A stretch of DNA of 64,000 nucleotides from Saprospiraceae bacterium (GTDB taxonomy: Bacteria; Bacteroidota; Bacteroidia; Chitinophagales; Saprospiraceae): positions 22,072 to 86,071 of the forward strand of contig JAHDDE010000013.1 in assembly GCA_020629515.1 (NCBI GenBank), in the 5' to 3' direction. Both the position numbers and the translations under genes were made by a program. Within the stretch, counting starts at the first letter, position 1; the number at the start of each line of letters is the position of its first letter. Below the pieces are notes generated by a model. That model searched no databases, was not told the DNA's origin, and worked only from the letters and a program-made list of their open reading frames with translations. Positions 27,726-37,705 of this stretch are shown in pieces.

Positions 27726-30317
27726 ATGCTGTATAGAGTAACATATTGGATTATTGCTACTTACTGTGTACTCATTAGTCCTTCTGTCTTATCCCAGACT
27801 TTTCCCTGTGACGGCAAGTTACTTTTTTTAACTAATCAAGGATTTGGTCCTTCTCAGGTTTATAGTGTTTTTTTTGGACCGTTTGGCACACAAAGTTATG
27901 GGCTGATGAGTATTTATAATGGACGTCAGTATGATGCTTTAGGGTTTAACCCGGTAGATAGTTATATATACGCTGTTGCTCAAAACACCAATGAAATATC
28001 TCGATTAAAATCGAATGGGACAGCTGAGGTGGTTGGACATGTAGACTTCGTGGATACTTTATATGTGACGGCTGGGGATTGTTCGTTTGATGGAAGGTAT
28101 TACTGTTTTGACAATCATATGGACCAGCTCCTAATTATGGATGTGTCAAATAGGTTTGAATTATTAGATAGGGTTGATCTTTATTGGGATCCCAACTCTG
28201 CCAATCAGGGAGCCTTTAAGACTCAAATTGATGACATTGTATTAGATCCAAACGATCCAACTATTGCCTATACTTTTCAAGGTGATTATGAGGATGAAGG
28301 GTTGGGGCCAGAGGCTACAAAGGGATTTATGCATAGTATAAATATTGATGCTACCAGTCCTAATTATGGTATGGTTACGCCTTTATTTAGAATTCCTGTC
28401 GATATGATTAGGCAAATCGGGAGTTTGATGTATACTTCCAACGGGCGACTATATGGATATGGTTCTGATCATATCAACTTCAGCACACTTCAGAATAAGT
28501 TGATAGAAATTGATTTAATCAATGGGGTGGCAAGACCAACAGAGGCCAGGGGACCATCAGCGGTGAATACGGACGGATGCTCTTGTCCTTATAACTTATC
28601 ATTTAGCAATAATATTGAGCCAAGGGATGCACTGTGTACGAAATCGGAGATAACTTTTCAATTGAGTATCACCAATAGGTTTTATCAAGGTATAGATCAA
28701 CTTAGAGTGAGAGATACTGTACCTGAAGGAATGATTATTAAGTCAATAGAAGGTAATCATCAGGGTCAGATAATGTCGGGTACAGGAGTCGGAGAAAAGT
28801 GGGTGGTGATAGAGCAAATTTATTTACCTCCAAAGGCGACTATTACTATAGATATCGTTGCAGAGATTAACGATATCGAAATTGATCTAATAGCTAATCA
28901 GGCTTTTTTAGAGAATCTGCCACAAAGACTTGGATCAGTTATGATGTCAGATGATCCTCAATCTATCGGCTTTGTAGGGGATCCATCTCAATTTTATGGA
29001 GTACCTCAGAAAATAGAAGAAGTGTTTATCGATGTCAATCATCCTACTGACTGTTTTACTCCTGATGGCAGCGCAATGGTTAGAATACCTGTACTTACTT
29101 CAGGCGAATCATATAGCGTGGATTTGCGAAATGAAGATTATGATATCATCAATTGGCAAGTTGAATTAGATGACAACAATACTTTTTTAATAGAGAACAT
29201 GGCGCCAGGAGAATATGAGTTGTATAAAATTCAGCCTAATGATATGAATTGTAGTTTTGCCATGCGAGATACTACGATCGATATTATTGCTCCTAATGAG
29301 ATTATAACAACACATATAGAAACTAATAGTCCTATATGCGAAAATGCTACATTGGAACTCTTAGCTTTTATGTCTCCGGAAGGAGATGTCACATGGAATG
29401 GCCCAACTTTGTCCAATCACATCTATCCTGATTTTATTTTTTTTGATTCTGATACTACGCTCAATGGGACGTATGAGATGATCGCACAATATGGGTTTTG
29501 CGAAAAAACGGAATATACCAATGTTATGGTTGCACCAGAAATTAATGCTACTATACAATCTGACCCAGAATATTGCTCCCGAGAAGCTATTCGGCTTAAG
29601 GCGGCTGGTAAAGGAATGCTATCATCTTTTATATGGAAAAATCCTAATGGAGATGTTGTATCTAAAGATTCTACTATCGATTTTCGAGCTATCAGTCTTG
29701 CCGATAGCGGTTTTTATCAATTGATAATAGATAATGGCTTATGTCAAGATACCACTAACAAAAAAATAGTGGTACATCCCACTCCGACCATTGCTTTAGA
29801 TTCTGTCATTAAGACTAACTTATGCGAACCATTAGTACTCAATCCTGTGATTGACTCTGAGAGACCAGTAGAATATTCTTGGTTATCTTCTTTGGACAAA
29901 CTGAGCTGTGTAGATTGCTTGGATCCTGAGCTTTTATTACCCATTGATTCTGGCTATCAACTCATTGTTACCAATGATTTAGGTTGTCGAGATAGTAATA
30001 TGGTCGAGGTGCAACTGCTGAAGGATAAATTACTATATATTCCTAATGCTTTTAGTCCTAACGGAGATTACAAAAATGATCAATTCGTCATAAGTGAAGG
30101 GTGTGGATTACTGCAGATTGATAATCTTGAAATATTTGATCGATTAGGCTCTAATGTCTATAAAGGAAGTGATCATAGCACCATCCTTGAGGAGCCATGG
30201 GATGGCATGTTTAATGGAGGTCGAGCAGAGATGGGAGTATACTATTGGAGGATGAATATGACGCTCGCTGATAGTTCACAACAAACTCTTATAGGAGATC
30301 TTCATTTAGTCCGTTAA
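27726..30317 (+). CDS. Large secreted protein with type-B T9SS (gliding-motility-type) C-terminus
   Basis: An 863-residue exported protein. After the signal peptide (ending PSVLSQ), residues about 25-290 form a repeat-rich region that may be a beta-propeller, with a Cys-containing end (TDGCSCPYNLSF). A DUF11-like domain follows at about 295-400 (VTFQL-type strand, RVRDTVPEGMIIKSIEG). Several Ig-like segments containing cysteines come next, with P-x-I/T spacing, through about residue 760. The C-terminal domain is the type-B T9SS signal: YIPNAFSPNGDYKNDQFVI, IFDRLGSNVYKG, PWDGMFNGG, GVYYWRM. It is an adhesin-like surface protein candidate. It follows the GH113-like gene by 56 bp, with an exact TAATTTTG box between. 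Confidence 0.85.
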   Translation: MLYRVTYWIIATYCVLISPSVLSQTFPCDGKLLFLTNQGFGPSQVYSVFFGPFGTQSYGLMSIYNGRQYDALGFNPVDSYIYAVAQNTNEISRLKSNGTAEVVGHVDFVDTLYVTAGDCSFDGRYYCFDNHMDQLLIMDVSNRFELLDRVDLYWDPNSANQGAFKTQIDDIVLDPNDPTIAYTFQGDYEDEGLGPEATKGFMHSINIDATSPNYGMVTPLFRIPVDMIRQIGSLMYTSNGRLYGYGSDHINFSTLQNKLIEIDLINGVARPTEARGPSAVNTDGCSCPYNLSFSNNIEPRDALCTKSEITFQLSITNRFYQGIDQLRVRDTVPEGMIIKSIEGNHQGQIMSGTGVGEKWVVIEQIYLPPKATITIDIVAEINDIEIDLIANQAFLENLPQRLGSVMMSDDPQSIGFVGDPSQFYGVPQKIEEVFIDVNHPTDCFTPDGSAMVRIPVLTSGESYSVDLRNEDYDIINWQVELDDNNTFLIENMAPGEYELYKIQPNDMNCSFAMRDTTIDIIAPNEIITTHIETNSPICENATLELLAFMSPEGDVTWNGPTLSNHIYPDFIFFDSDTTLNGTYEMIAQYGFCEKTEYTNVMVAPEINATIQSDPEYCSREAIRLKAAGKGMLSSFIWKNPNGDVVSKDSTIDFRAISLADSGFYQLIIDNGLCQDTTNKKIVVHPTPTIALDSVIKTNLCEPLVLNPVIDSERPVEYSWLSSLDKLSCVDCLDPELLLPIDSGYQLIVTNDLGCRDSNMVEVQLLKDKLLYIPNAFSPNGDYKNDQFVISEGCGLLQIDNLEIFDRLGSNVYKGSDHSTILEEPWDGMFNGGRAEMGVYYWRMNMTLADSSQQTLIGDLHLVR

Positions 30318-31780
30318 TTTGTTCTTAATTCATCGCTGTTCAATATGACACGTCTATAAAACCTGATACCATTTTGATACTCTTCAACTGATATTCTTTC
30401 ATCAATACCATGAAAACATTTCAGATTTTCAGGTGTGATATAATTAGGGGTGAAACGATAGACATGTTCACTTATGTCATGGAAGTATCTTGAGTCAGTC
30501 GCTGCAATGACCAAACTTGGAGATGTAAGAACATTAGGAAATATTTCTTTAATAGAGCGATCCACCAAGTCATAAATTTGTCCTTTTGGAGGAGAAATGG
30601 GAGATGGCTTGCTCTTGAATCCATGATATTCTACTTTGATTCGTTCATCATTTACCACCTTTTCAACATGATCTTTGACGGTTTGTGGAGTTTCTCCTGG
30701 GATAATTCTAAAGTTGATTAAAGCTCTCGCAGAAGTAGGAATTATGTTTTCTTTTATTCCAGATTCGAATATTGTTGGAGCCGTAGTAGTCCGAACGGAT
30801 GCATTAGTTCCTCCACTGCCATTAGCCAAAACTTTAAGAATGAGAGAACTGAATATATTTTTATTAGCAAATAGTATTTTAGATTTAAAATCCATTGCAG
30901 GACCTATTTTATCAATGAATCCCGATATTGCTGGGGTTAGATGAAGTGGAAGCGGATTTTGCTTTACTCTACTCACAGCCGAACTTAATACATCGATGGC
31001 GGTTTCCTTTGGTGGGGACGAAGAATGACCTCCATCCATATCAACCCTTAACTCCATAGTTGCATATCCTTTTTCTGCTATACCGATGAGGGCAATATCA
31101 TTTCTCATATTGGGTATCATACCATGAGTGATGGCTGATCCTTCATCTAATACAAGTTCTGCTTCAACATTATTTTCTTTTAGATAATTAACTATTTGAA
31201 GTGCTCCTTTTTTACCAGATACTTCTTCATCATGCCCAAATGCTAAATAGACGGTTCGATTTGGTTGAAATCCCTCATTCAAAAGTTGTTCTGTGGCTTC
31301 AAGGATACTAATCAAGCTGAATTTGTCATCCATTGCTCCTCTCCCATATATAGTGTCATTTTTTACCCCTTCTATAAAGGGATGAAAGCTCCATTTCCTT
31401 GGAGAAGCAATGGGGACCACGTCTAAATGTGCCATCAATATAAGTGGCTTTAATGAGGGATCAGATCCTTGCCACCTATATAAATGACTATAATGACTAA
31501 ATAGTTGATGTTCTAATTTCTCATTTACATTTGGGTAATTATTCTCTATAAACTCATTGAACATTTCAAACTGAGTAGAGTCAAAATCATATTCATTGGC
31601 AAATGAAACAGTACGAATTGCAATGGCTTGTACAAATCGATCCACTGCACCTGGAGGAGTATCAACTGCCTCAACAGTTTCGACTTTCAATTGTGACGAA
31701 CTAAACATAGCCGCTCTCGCTAAAATATAGAGTAGAAAAAGTAGGAGAATTATAAAGAATGAGAATATTATTTTTTTCAT
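30314..31780 (-). CDS. M20-family metallopeptidase, PM20D1-like
   Basis: A 488-residue zinc peptidase/amidase with one N-terminal membrane helix (IIFSFFIILLLFLLYILA). Metal- and catalysis-related blocks are LMAHLDVVPIAS, IYGRGAMDDK, AFGHDEEVSGKKGA and LVLDEGSAIT. A dimerisation domain lies in the middle (GGHSSSPP) and a late His is in the C-terminal part (CFHGIDE). PM20D1-type proteins join or split N-acyl amino acids; simple di-/tripeptidase activity is also possible. It overlaps the end of the convergent T9SS gene by 4 bp. It is 78 bp downstream of the MoxR operon and may belong to it. Confidence 0.88.
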   Translation of the reverse strand: MKKIIFSFFIILLLFLLYILARAAMFSSSQLKVETVEAVDTPPGAVDRFVQAIAIRTVSFANEYDFDSTQFEMFNEFIENNYPNVNEKLEHQLFSHYSHLYRWQGSDPSLKPLILMAHLDVVPIASPRKWSFHPFIEGVKNDTIYGRGAMDDKFSLISILEATEQLLNEGFQPNRTVYLAFGHDEEVSGKKGALQIVNYLKENNVEAELVLDEGSAITHGMIPNMRNDIALIGIAEKGYATMELRVDMDGGHSSSPPKETAIDVLSSAVSRVKQNPLPLHLTPAISGFIDKIGPAMDFKSKILFANKNIFSSLILKVLANGSGGTNASVRTTTAPTIFESGIKENIIPTSARALINFRIIPGETPQTVKDHVEKVVNDERIKVEYHGFKSKPSPISPPKGQIYDLVDRSIKEIFPNVLTSPSLVIAATDSRYFHDISEHVYRFTPNYITPENLKCFHGIDERISVEEYQNGIRFYRRVILNSDELRTN

Positions 31781-31857
31781 TATAACATTTATTCCGACTA
31801 ATATAAATTGATTACACGAGTGCGCTTATTGACTACATGATATAATTGGGTATTATG

Positions 31858-33501
31858 TCAGCTATAGATTCTTTCATCTAACCAAAGGAGAGCAAAACCA
31901 ACCATAGTTAATAATATCCAGTACAGTGGAGAGTATGGGACATATTGTGTTAATTGATTGGAGTCGTTATAGGAAGACTGACTTGCTGCTACGTTTATAC
32001 GTTTTTCTATTTCATTTAGTTTTATGAGGGGCCAGCTATCAGGAGAATGTACATAGAATGTGAAGTTTTGATCGAATTGATCAATATGAAGTGTGTGTGT
32101 CCCTTGTTGTGACTTATATTTTATATTGTAGTTGTAATCTAAAAAGGGCGCTTCTAATAATTCAACCGACACTGTGTCATCAATAGTAATTGATGAAGTT
32201 ATAGGTTGATGCGATAGTAAGTTAAAGTCATAAGTATAGTCATCCCACATCATATTTGGATATATCAATTGAGATTCTTGGTGATAATTTTTATAAGATT
32301 TACTCAGGATAATAGACCATAATTTTTGGTAGTAAGTCGTCGCTCCAGATAGGAGTAAAGGGTAGGAGTTTTGGATGGCAGTAATATATTGAATGCCCAC
32401 ACCAGAAGGGCGCCATTTTCCTAATACTACGCTATCGCTTTTATGATTGATCCATGTTTCACCAAAGCGATAAGTTTTTAATTCAGTTTTTTCATTAGGT
32501 AACTCTTGATTGTAGCTGTCTAAAATGGCAGGATGGTTTATGCCTGTTATAGATTGTCCTTGATCTGTCGGAATTAAAATAAGCGCCAACCCATTATCTC
32601 TATTAGCAGTTAGAACTGTTGCTCTTTCTTCTTTGCTTAAGCGATTCCAGCTGGGGATATCTATATAAAGGAAGTTAAATTTATTTAATAGAGATCTGCT
32701 TATATTGGTCAGATCTATCTTTGGATGATTGACAAAGTTGGTCTTGTACTTATCCGAAGAAATAAGGGTTCTCATTGCAAAAGATCGACCTTTATCTACC
32801 CAATAATTCTTAAGGTAATTGGCCTCAGGATTTGGATAAGATAATATCATTAATAATGCCCATTCAGGACTTTTGTGGACATTGATCGGAATCTTATTGA
32901 TGACTGTATCACCATCAATTATTTGTATAAGGTCATGAACGAAGAATCCAGGAGAATTTGATTTTGCCTTGAAGGCAAATTTACCTTGAGAAATAGCTAC
33001 CTCTTTACTCTCACCATTGTAGGTGCGCCAGCTAAGTCGGACATCTTCAGAATTGACTTCACCTGATAGCTGCCATGATTCGTTCTCATTGACCGATTTG
33101 GGCCAGTGAATCGAAGTAATTCCCTTTGGTGTTGTCTCAGCTAAATATTTTATCTTCTGCTCTTTGATAAGAGATAAGTCTGCAACGGCATCAAATGGTG
33201 CTTTAATAATGAGTGTATCTGTACTCTGAGCAATATCAGAAGTCAAGAATTCATGTATGTTTTTAAAAGTTCTTTGAGATGTTGAATTTGATGAAATATA
33301 AGATGGAGATGATTCTATGGATCTGGTGTAAGATGGTACATTGATCAAACAGAATAGGCCTAAATACCCTATGAGATTATAAAGAAGTCTTCTTTTTATA
33401 TTGTTTCTTCTTTTAATGATAAAGTAACTCGTCAATATCCATATGGACGATATTATTACTCCAGATACGATCACTAAATTTTGATCCAGATCAAACATCA
33501 T
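31858..33501 (-). CDS. Membrane protein of the MoxR/DUF58 operon
   Basis: A 547-residue protein with two N-terminal helices (VSGVIISSIWILTSYFII and LLYNLIGYLGLFCLINV) and one at the C-terminus (PLYWILLTMVGFALLWLDERI). Between them is a large extracytoplasmic or cytoplasmic region of about 440 residues, including a Rossmann-like segment (FNFLYIDIPSWNRL, GLALILIPTDQG) like the glutamine-amidotransferase-like domains of Bat/VWA-operon membrane proteins. It is last of five overlapping genes (4-bp overlap with the preceding one). I expect a structural partner of the MoxR / vWA complex in the membrane. The exact family is not recognised. Confidence 0.7.
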   Translation of the reverse strand: MMFDLDQNLVIVSGVIISSIWILTSYFIIKRRNNIKRRLLYNLIGYLGLFCLINVPSYTRSIESSPSYISSNSTSQRTFKNIHEFLTSDIAQSTDTLIIKAPFDAVADLSLIKEQKIKYLAETTPKGITSIHWPKSVNENESWQLSGEVNSEDVRLSWRTYNGESKEVAISQGKFAFKAKSNSPGFFVHDLIQIIDGDTVINKIPINVHKSPEWALLMILSYPNPEANYLKNYWVDKGRSFAMRTLISSDKYKTNFVNHPKIDLTNISRSLLNKFNFLYIDIPSWNRLSKEERATVLTANRDNGLALILIPTDQGQSITGINHPAILDSYNQELPNEKTELKTYRFGETWINHKSDSVVLGKWRPSGVGIQYITAIQNSYPLLLSGATTYYQKLWSIILSKSYKNYHQESQLIYPNMMWDDYTYDFNLLSHQPITSSITIDDTVSVELLEAPFLDYNYNIKYKSQQGTHTLHIDQFDQNFTFYVHSPDSWPLIKLNEIEKRINVAASQSSYNDSNQLTQYVPYSPLYWILLTMVGFALLWLDERIYS

Positions 33502-35720
33502 AGACTCCTTATTTCTTTGGCCACTCTTTTAGTGAGGTCTAAACTAAATACCCCGTTTTCAACTAATTCTTCATCTTTCTCTGGGATAATCCTGATAAGC
33601 ATTTTTCTAATTTCTTCAGCAGAATAATTCTGTGAAGAAGATTGAATTTGGGACAGAACTGGAAGGATCTCTGGGCGACTTAAAGCAAGTGTTGATAGGG
33701 ATTTAATTAATCTTTTATACTGTTGTTCATTGATTTTATCTTGCGTTGTGATTTGTTGTATTATTTCTTTAATGGGAAGATAGAGATCAGATTTTTCATA
33801 TGATAAATCACTTGATAAAGGATTAATTTCATCAAGGTCACCACTTAATCGTTTTTCATTTTCTTTGATTATTGGTGGGTCAAAACCAATTCTATGAACA
33901 TATATTCGGGCGTGATTTTTAATCTCTTGCAGTAATTTGAGACTATTATACTGATAGGGTAGAGAAGTGCCAGGATCATAAAGTCTTAGATGTAGTTCTG
34001 CATCCCACATTTCGCTCAGTGCCGCTCTCAATTTATTTTTAACAGACATACCATGAAAGGTGGCCTCTTCTGTATTATCATGATTGTGGGATAATTCTTT
34101 CACCCAACTTGGACTTGAGGGGTCCTCTTTTTCTGTTCCTTTAGTGGACATTAATAGCCCTTCCTCTTCTTCATGATCATGATCGTGCATATATCCTGAT
34201 AGTAAATCTCTTGCATTAGTAAGAATACTGTTTTTTTCTTGCTCCTGATGGTCATGGTCATGATCGTCGTGATCATGATGGTCATGTTCTTCTTGTGTAT
34301 TTACTTCATTTTCTATGGCAATTCCGCTCTCATTTTCTTCGCCTAAAAACTGTCCATATTTAAGTCGTAACATTTTTTGATCAAAACCCAACGCATTACT
34401 CGCTTTGTTAAAAGAATCAACTGATATGGTACTTTTTGAGGCTATCAACTCTTCGCTATCTATTATTATCTGACGTTGACTTCTAAAGAAGTCTGGCATC
34501 AGATCTACCTGCATAGAAGCATCATCGACATATTCATATTGAGTAGTATCCTCTATACTGACGAAATGAGTTATTGACTTTGTCCAGTTAGGCCTAAATG
34601 GGCAGATATCTTTTGCTAAAACATAAAAATATAGCTCGCTGCCTGGCTCCATATCAAGTTTTTCACTCGAAAAAGTGAAGCTCTTTTTATAATTCTTAGA
34701 ATTTGATTGGAATCCTACCAAAGGGTATTTTTTCTCTCTGAATTTCACGGATTCTCCACTTCCTTTTGCTACAGTTGCCACGATCATAGCCGAATCCAAA
34801 CCATAATCATCTTCTATTTCAATTTCAAAAGAAATATCGTGATTGGGTCCCCAAGGGAGCTTTAGATATTCTTTGATATTTTTTACAGCTATTTTAGGAG
34901 GCTGATCTTTTTTGATTTTGATAGAATAATATTCGGATATATAAGAGCTATCTAAGTCAGTATACCCAAATCGATAAAAGTCATCTGTATCTACGACTTT
35001 ATTAAAAGTGTAAGGGTAGGAGATAGCTAAAGTGTCATTGTCACTAAACATAAAATAAAATTGCTCTGCAGCTCTGTTAGTGTTAATGCTCCATCTGAGT
35101 ATGGAATGTTCTGGTACAGTAATCTCCTGATCTCCATAGTATTGAGCATTGATGCCAGTATAGACTGGAGGGGTAACTCGCAATAAAATCTTATTTATCT
35201 CGAATAATTCTGTTGTCTCTGTTTGATCGAGAGTTTCAATTACATCGTCTGAGTATGTCTTATTTATAGTCGAGTGCTTATCGACATGAGTTATTGACAT
35301 TCCAAAGAAATTAAAAAGCGTTACAATCCCAGCTATTATGCCATATTGAATTATACCATTGCTCAAAATCGGAATATCATAGTCATAAGCATAAAAATGA
35401 TCCTTAATCTTATCCTTTTGAAGTTGCTTTAGGCCTGTTGTCTCGTTTTCTTCGAGAAGGCTTGTGCTATACTCCAATTTGGGATTTTGTTTGTTGCAGG
35501 TATCTATAATCTGGTTGAGCGTTGGCCGATACTTATAGTAAAGTATGGTCCCAGATAAAATGAGGAGAGCGGTAGAAATTAATAAATGGTATAGTTGATC
35601 CTCACGATAGAAAGAGAAATAGAAACTAATACCCAAGGCCACGACACTAATAGCGGACAAAAGTATTAGTGTTCTATTGTCTATTTTGGTTTTCAGATTT
35701 GTTGGACTTAAGGCTCTCAC
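33498..35720 (-). CDS. Large DUF4175-like membrane protein with a His/Asp-rich loop
   Basis: The ORF track starts at 35786, but a GTG at 35720 overlaps the previous stop as GTGA, the usual translational-coupling arrangement. I therefore prefer 740 residues. The N-terminus has two helices (TLILLSAISVVALGISFYFSF, LLISTALLILSGTILYY) and a third follows near residue 125. A long extracytoplasmic beta-rich part is followed by an alpha-helical C-terminus. The architecture resembles DUF4175-type proteins found beside MoxR and BatA genes. Its striking feature is a low-complexity loop with HDHHDHDDHDHDH and later HDHDHEEEE, about 20 residues apart, likely to bind zinc, nickel or copper. Function is unknown. 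Confidence 0.72.
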   Translation of the reverse strand: MRALSPTNLKTKIDNRTLILLSAISVVALGISFYFSFYREDQLYHLLISTALLILSGTILYYKYRPTLNQIIDTCNKQNPKLEYSTSLLEENETTGLKQLQKDKIKDHFYAYDYDIPILSNGIIQYGIIAGIVTLFNFFGMSITHVDKHSTINKTYSDDVIETLDQTETTELFEINKILLRVTPPVYTGINAQYYGDQEITVPEHSILRWSINTNRAAEQFYFMFSDNDTLAISYPYTFNKVVDTDDFYRFGYTDLDSSYISEYYSIKIKKDQPPKIAVKNIKEYLKLPWGPNHDISFEIEIEDDYGLDSAMIVATVAKGSGESVKFREKKYPLVGFQSNSKNYKKSFTFSSEKLDMEPGSELYFYVLAKDICPFRPNWTKSITHFVSIEDTTQYEYVDDASMQVDLMPDFFRSQRQIIIDSEELIASKSTISVDSFNKASNALGFDQKMLRLKYGQFLGEENESGIAIENEVNTQEEHDHHDHDDHDHDHQEQEKNSILTNARDLLSGYMHDHDHEEEEGLLMSTKGTEKEDPSSPSWVKELSHNHDNTEEATFHGMSVKNKLRAALSEMWDAELHLRLYDPGTSLPYQYNSLKLLQEIKNHARIYVHRIGFDPPIIKENEKRLSGDLDEINPLSSDLSYEKSDLYLPIKEIIQQITTQDKINEQQYKRLIKSLSTLALSRPEILPVLSQIQSSSQNYSAEEIRKMLIRIIPEKDEELVENGVFSLDLTKRVAKEIRSL

Positions 35721-36844
35721 GATATCAAAGTTTTGTGAGCAATAAACCTTTCGATCATTAATATAGGTAGCAGTATCAACCACCAAAGTGGACTAATAGG
35801 TTGATTACTAATAGGGGTTGATGATTGAACTTCTTTTTTAATCTGGCCAAGATCGAACACTCTGTTGTCGTAGGTTTTAATTCCGATGTAGCTAAGATTA
35901 AATATCTCTGACATCAGAACGGGTAGATTACTTTTAAGTACGTTATCTCTTTTGACATCTCCGCTTAGGAGATATTCCTTATCGCTCAAGGATTGAAGGC
36001 TAAGTTCGTTTTGATCATTTTGATATCTGATCAAGCATATATTTTGATCTATGGTGTCGCTCATCGTAACTACCGCCCATTCTGCTTGGTTGATATCTTC
36101 AGTCCATGTGATAGGATATGGTAGTCTCCTAATGACCTCGTCAATTAATTTTATAATTCTTGTATTGTCGAGATCTGGTGATGCATAGAATCGCAACTTC
36201 CTTGATTCTTGTCCATCACCATTTTGTTCTGATAGTCTATATGTGAACCTGTCATAGGGCTTATCTTGAAGTGACCATTCTACTTTTTGCATAGATTTCT
36301 TAATCGTACCTTTTGACAAAGCATCATCCAACATATTAGGAAGCTCGATTAACTCTACATGAGATTGCAGAGTGACCGGACTACCTTTAAATTGATCGAA
36401 TTGATTTATAAATATGATTCCTGTAGAATCTTCTTGGTTATTCGCTGAGTGGATGAGTGTCCACATTGATTGAATTCTACCACTATCTAAAGTAAATGAA
36501 GAGTATTCATTTTTACCGATAATTTCTGCGACAATATTATCGTATTTCTCATTATTCAAAATCTTGTCTTGAATTAAGTACTTTTTAGTCTTATCGGTTT
36601 TTTCATTAAGGTATTTCGCTCCTAAAAAACATAGAGTCGTGAATAAAACACATCTAATACAGAAGAGAAAAAAATCAGAGAATTGAATGGACTTGGCCCT
36701 GTTAGAAGGCATATCTTCTAAAAATTGAATACTCCCAAATAGGATTTCAGTTCTTTTCTTTTTACTCAAGAAATGAATTATTAGCGGAAGCATCAATCCC
36801 ATTAAACCCCATAATGCTGAAGGATATAAAAACTGGTCTATCAA
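35717..36844 (-). CDS. BatA-like N-terminal-domain membrane protein
   Basis: A 375-residue protein. Its first 80 residues are the Aerotolerance/BatA N-terminal domain: PSALWGLMGLMLPLIIHFLSKKKRTEILFGS followed by SIQFLEDM and a second helix (CIRCVLFTTLCFLGAKYL). The central part is soluble with no vWA MIDAS motif that I can see. A C-terminal helix ends it (PLWWLILLPILMIERFIA). Its start overlaps the DUF58 gene by 4 bp. The family works with MoxR ATPases and DUF58 proteins, probably in envelope complex assembly; the exact role is unknown. Confidence 0.82.
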   Translation of the reverse strand: MIDQFLYPSALWGLMGLMLPLIIHFLSKKKRTEILFGSIQFLEDMPSNRAKSIQFSDFFLFCIRCVLFTTLCFLGAKYLNEKTDKTKKYLIQDKILNNEKYDNIVAEIIGKNEYSSFTLDSGRIQSMWTLIHSANNQEDSTGIIFINQFDQFKGSPVTLQSHVELIELPNMLDDALSKGTIKKSMQKVEWSLQDKPYDRFTYRLSEQNGDGQESRKLRFYASPDLDNTRIIKLIDEVIRRLPYPITWTEDINQAEWAVVTMSDTIDQNICLIRYQNDQNELSLQSLSDKEYLLSGDVKRDNVLKSNLPVLMSEIFNLSYIGIKTYDNRVFDLGQIKKEVQSSTPISNQPISPLWWLILLPILMIERFIAHKTLIS

Positions 36845-37704
36845 TTACTGTTATTAATTTGGATACTTAGTTTCTTTAGAACTCGCAACACATCATCTTG
36901 TAAGTAAACTTTGTTTATGAGTACATTTTTCTCATAACAGGTATCTCTAATTATCTTTTCATGACTTTGTAACCTGTCTTTGTATTGTTTCCTATATTGA
37001 TTGGAACTAAGCAGTATATGTTCATTACTTTCGAGATCGATAAATTTAGAATCTTTTGGAAAGGATAAATTTTCTTCATTTTTACCCATAAGATGAATTA
37101 CTACAAGCTCTCTATCCTTTGAAACAATCGAATTAATCTTCTTTTTAAATGATTCTACAGGCATATATAAATCTGTAAGCAGAAAATGAATGCCAGGATG
37201 TAAGAAATCATTATTATTTTGAAGTGAGCGCGATGATTCGAGATTATATAATTCAGATACACTATAATTCCAATGTTTTAATCCACTGCTCAGCTTTATT
37301 GTATTTGAAAGACTCGCCCAAGTAAAGGCGTCTCCCTGCTGAGTGGCAATATAGCTTAGACAGGATACTATGATTTTGGATAAGTGTAGTTTGGATAGGC
37401 CTTCCTCTTTATAATCCATAGACTGAGAATTATCGATATGAAAGGTGAAAGCAGTCTCAGTATCAATATCAGACTGCCTAATAAAGTATTTACCCGTTTT
37501 TCCATACATTTTCCAATCTAACGATCGAAAATCATCTCCCTGAACATAAGGTCGGTATTGTGCAAACTCAATCCCTTGATTCATTCTTTTTGATCTGTGC
37601 TTGCCGAATAATAGCCCTTTAGCGAGATATCTCGATAACAGCTGTAGACTGTTAGCAGAATCAATGAGCTCATGATTAATATACTTTTGACCTACTTGAC
37701 TCAA
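36841..37704 (-). CDS. DUF58 (vWA-like) protein
   Basis: A 287-residue soluble DUF58 protein. The hallmark GIEFAQYRPYVQGDDFRSLDWKMYGKTGKYFIRQ region is at about residues 45-80, followed by a vWA-type MIDAS candidate, HIDNSQSM (D-x-S-x-S type). It starts 1 bp after moxR. DUF58 proteins pair with MoxR AAA+ ATPases as the substrate-binding or regulatory partner. Confidence 0.92.
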   Translation of the reverse strand: MSQVGQKYINHELIDSANSLQLLSRYLAKGLLFGKHRSKRMNQGIEFAQYRPYVQGDDFRSLDWKMYGKTGKYFIRQSDIDTETAFTFHIDNSQSMDYKEEGLSKLHLSKIIVSCLSYIATQQGDAFTWASLSNTIKLSSGLKHWNYSVSELYNLESSRSLQNNNDFLHPGIHFLLTDLYMPVESFKKKINSIVSKDRELVVIHLMGKNEENLSFPKDSKFIDLESNEHILLSSNQYRKQYKDRLQSHEKIIRDTCYEKNVLINKVYLQDDVLRVLKKLSIQINNSN

Positions 37705-37705
37705 T

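Noticed and set aside
34150-34310. His/Asp-rich stretch as a possible simple-sequence expansion or sequencing artefact
   Set aside because: The reading frame stays open on both sides and the codons vary, so it is a real protein loop and is reported as a finding.
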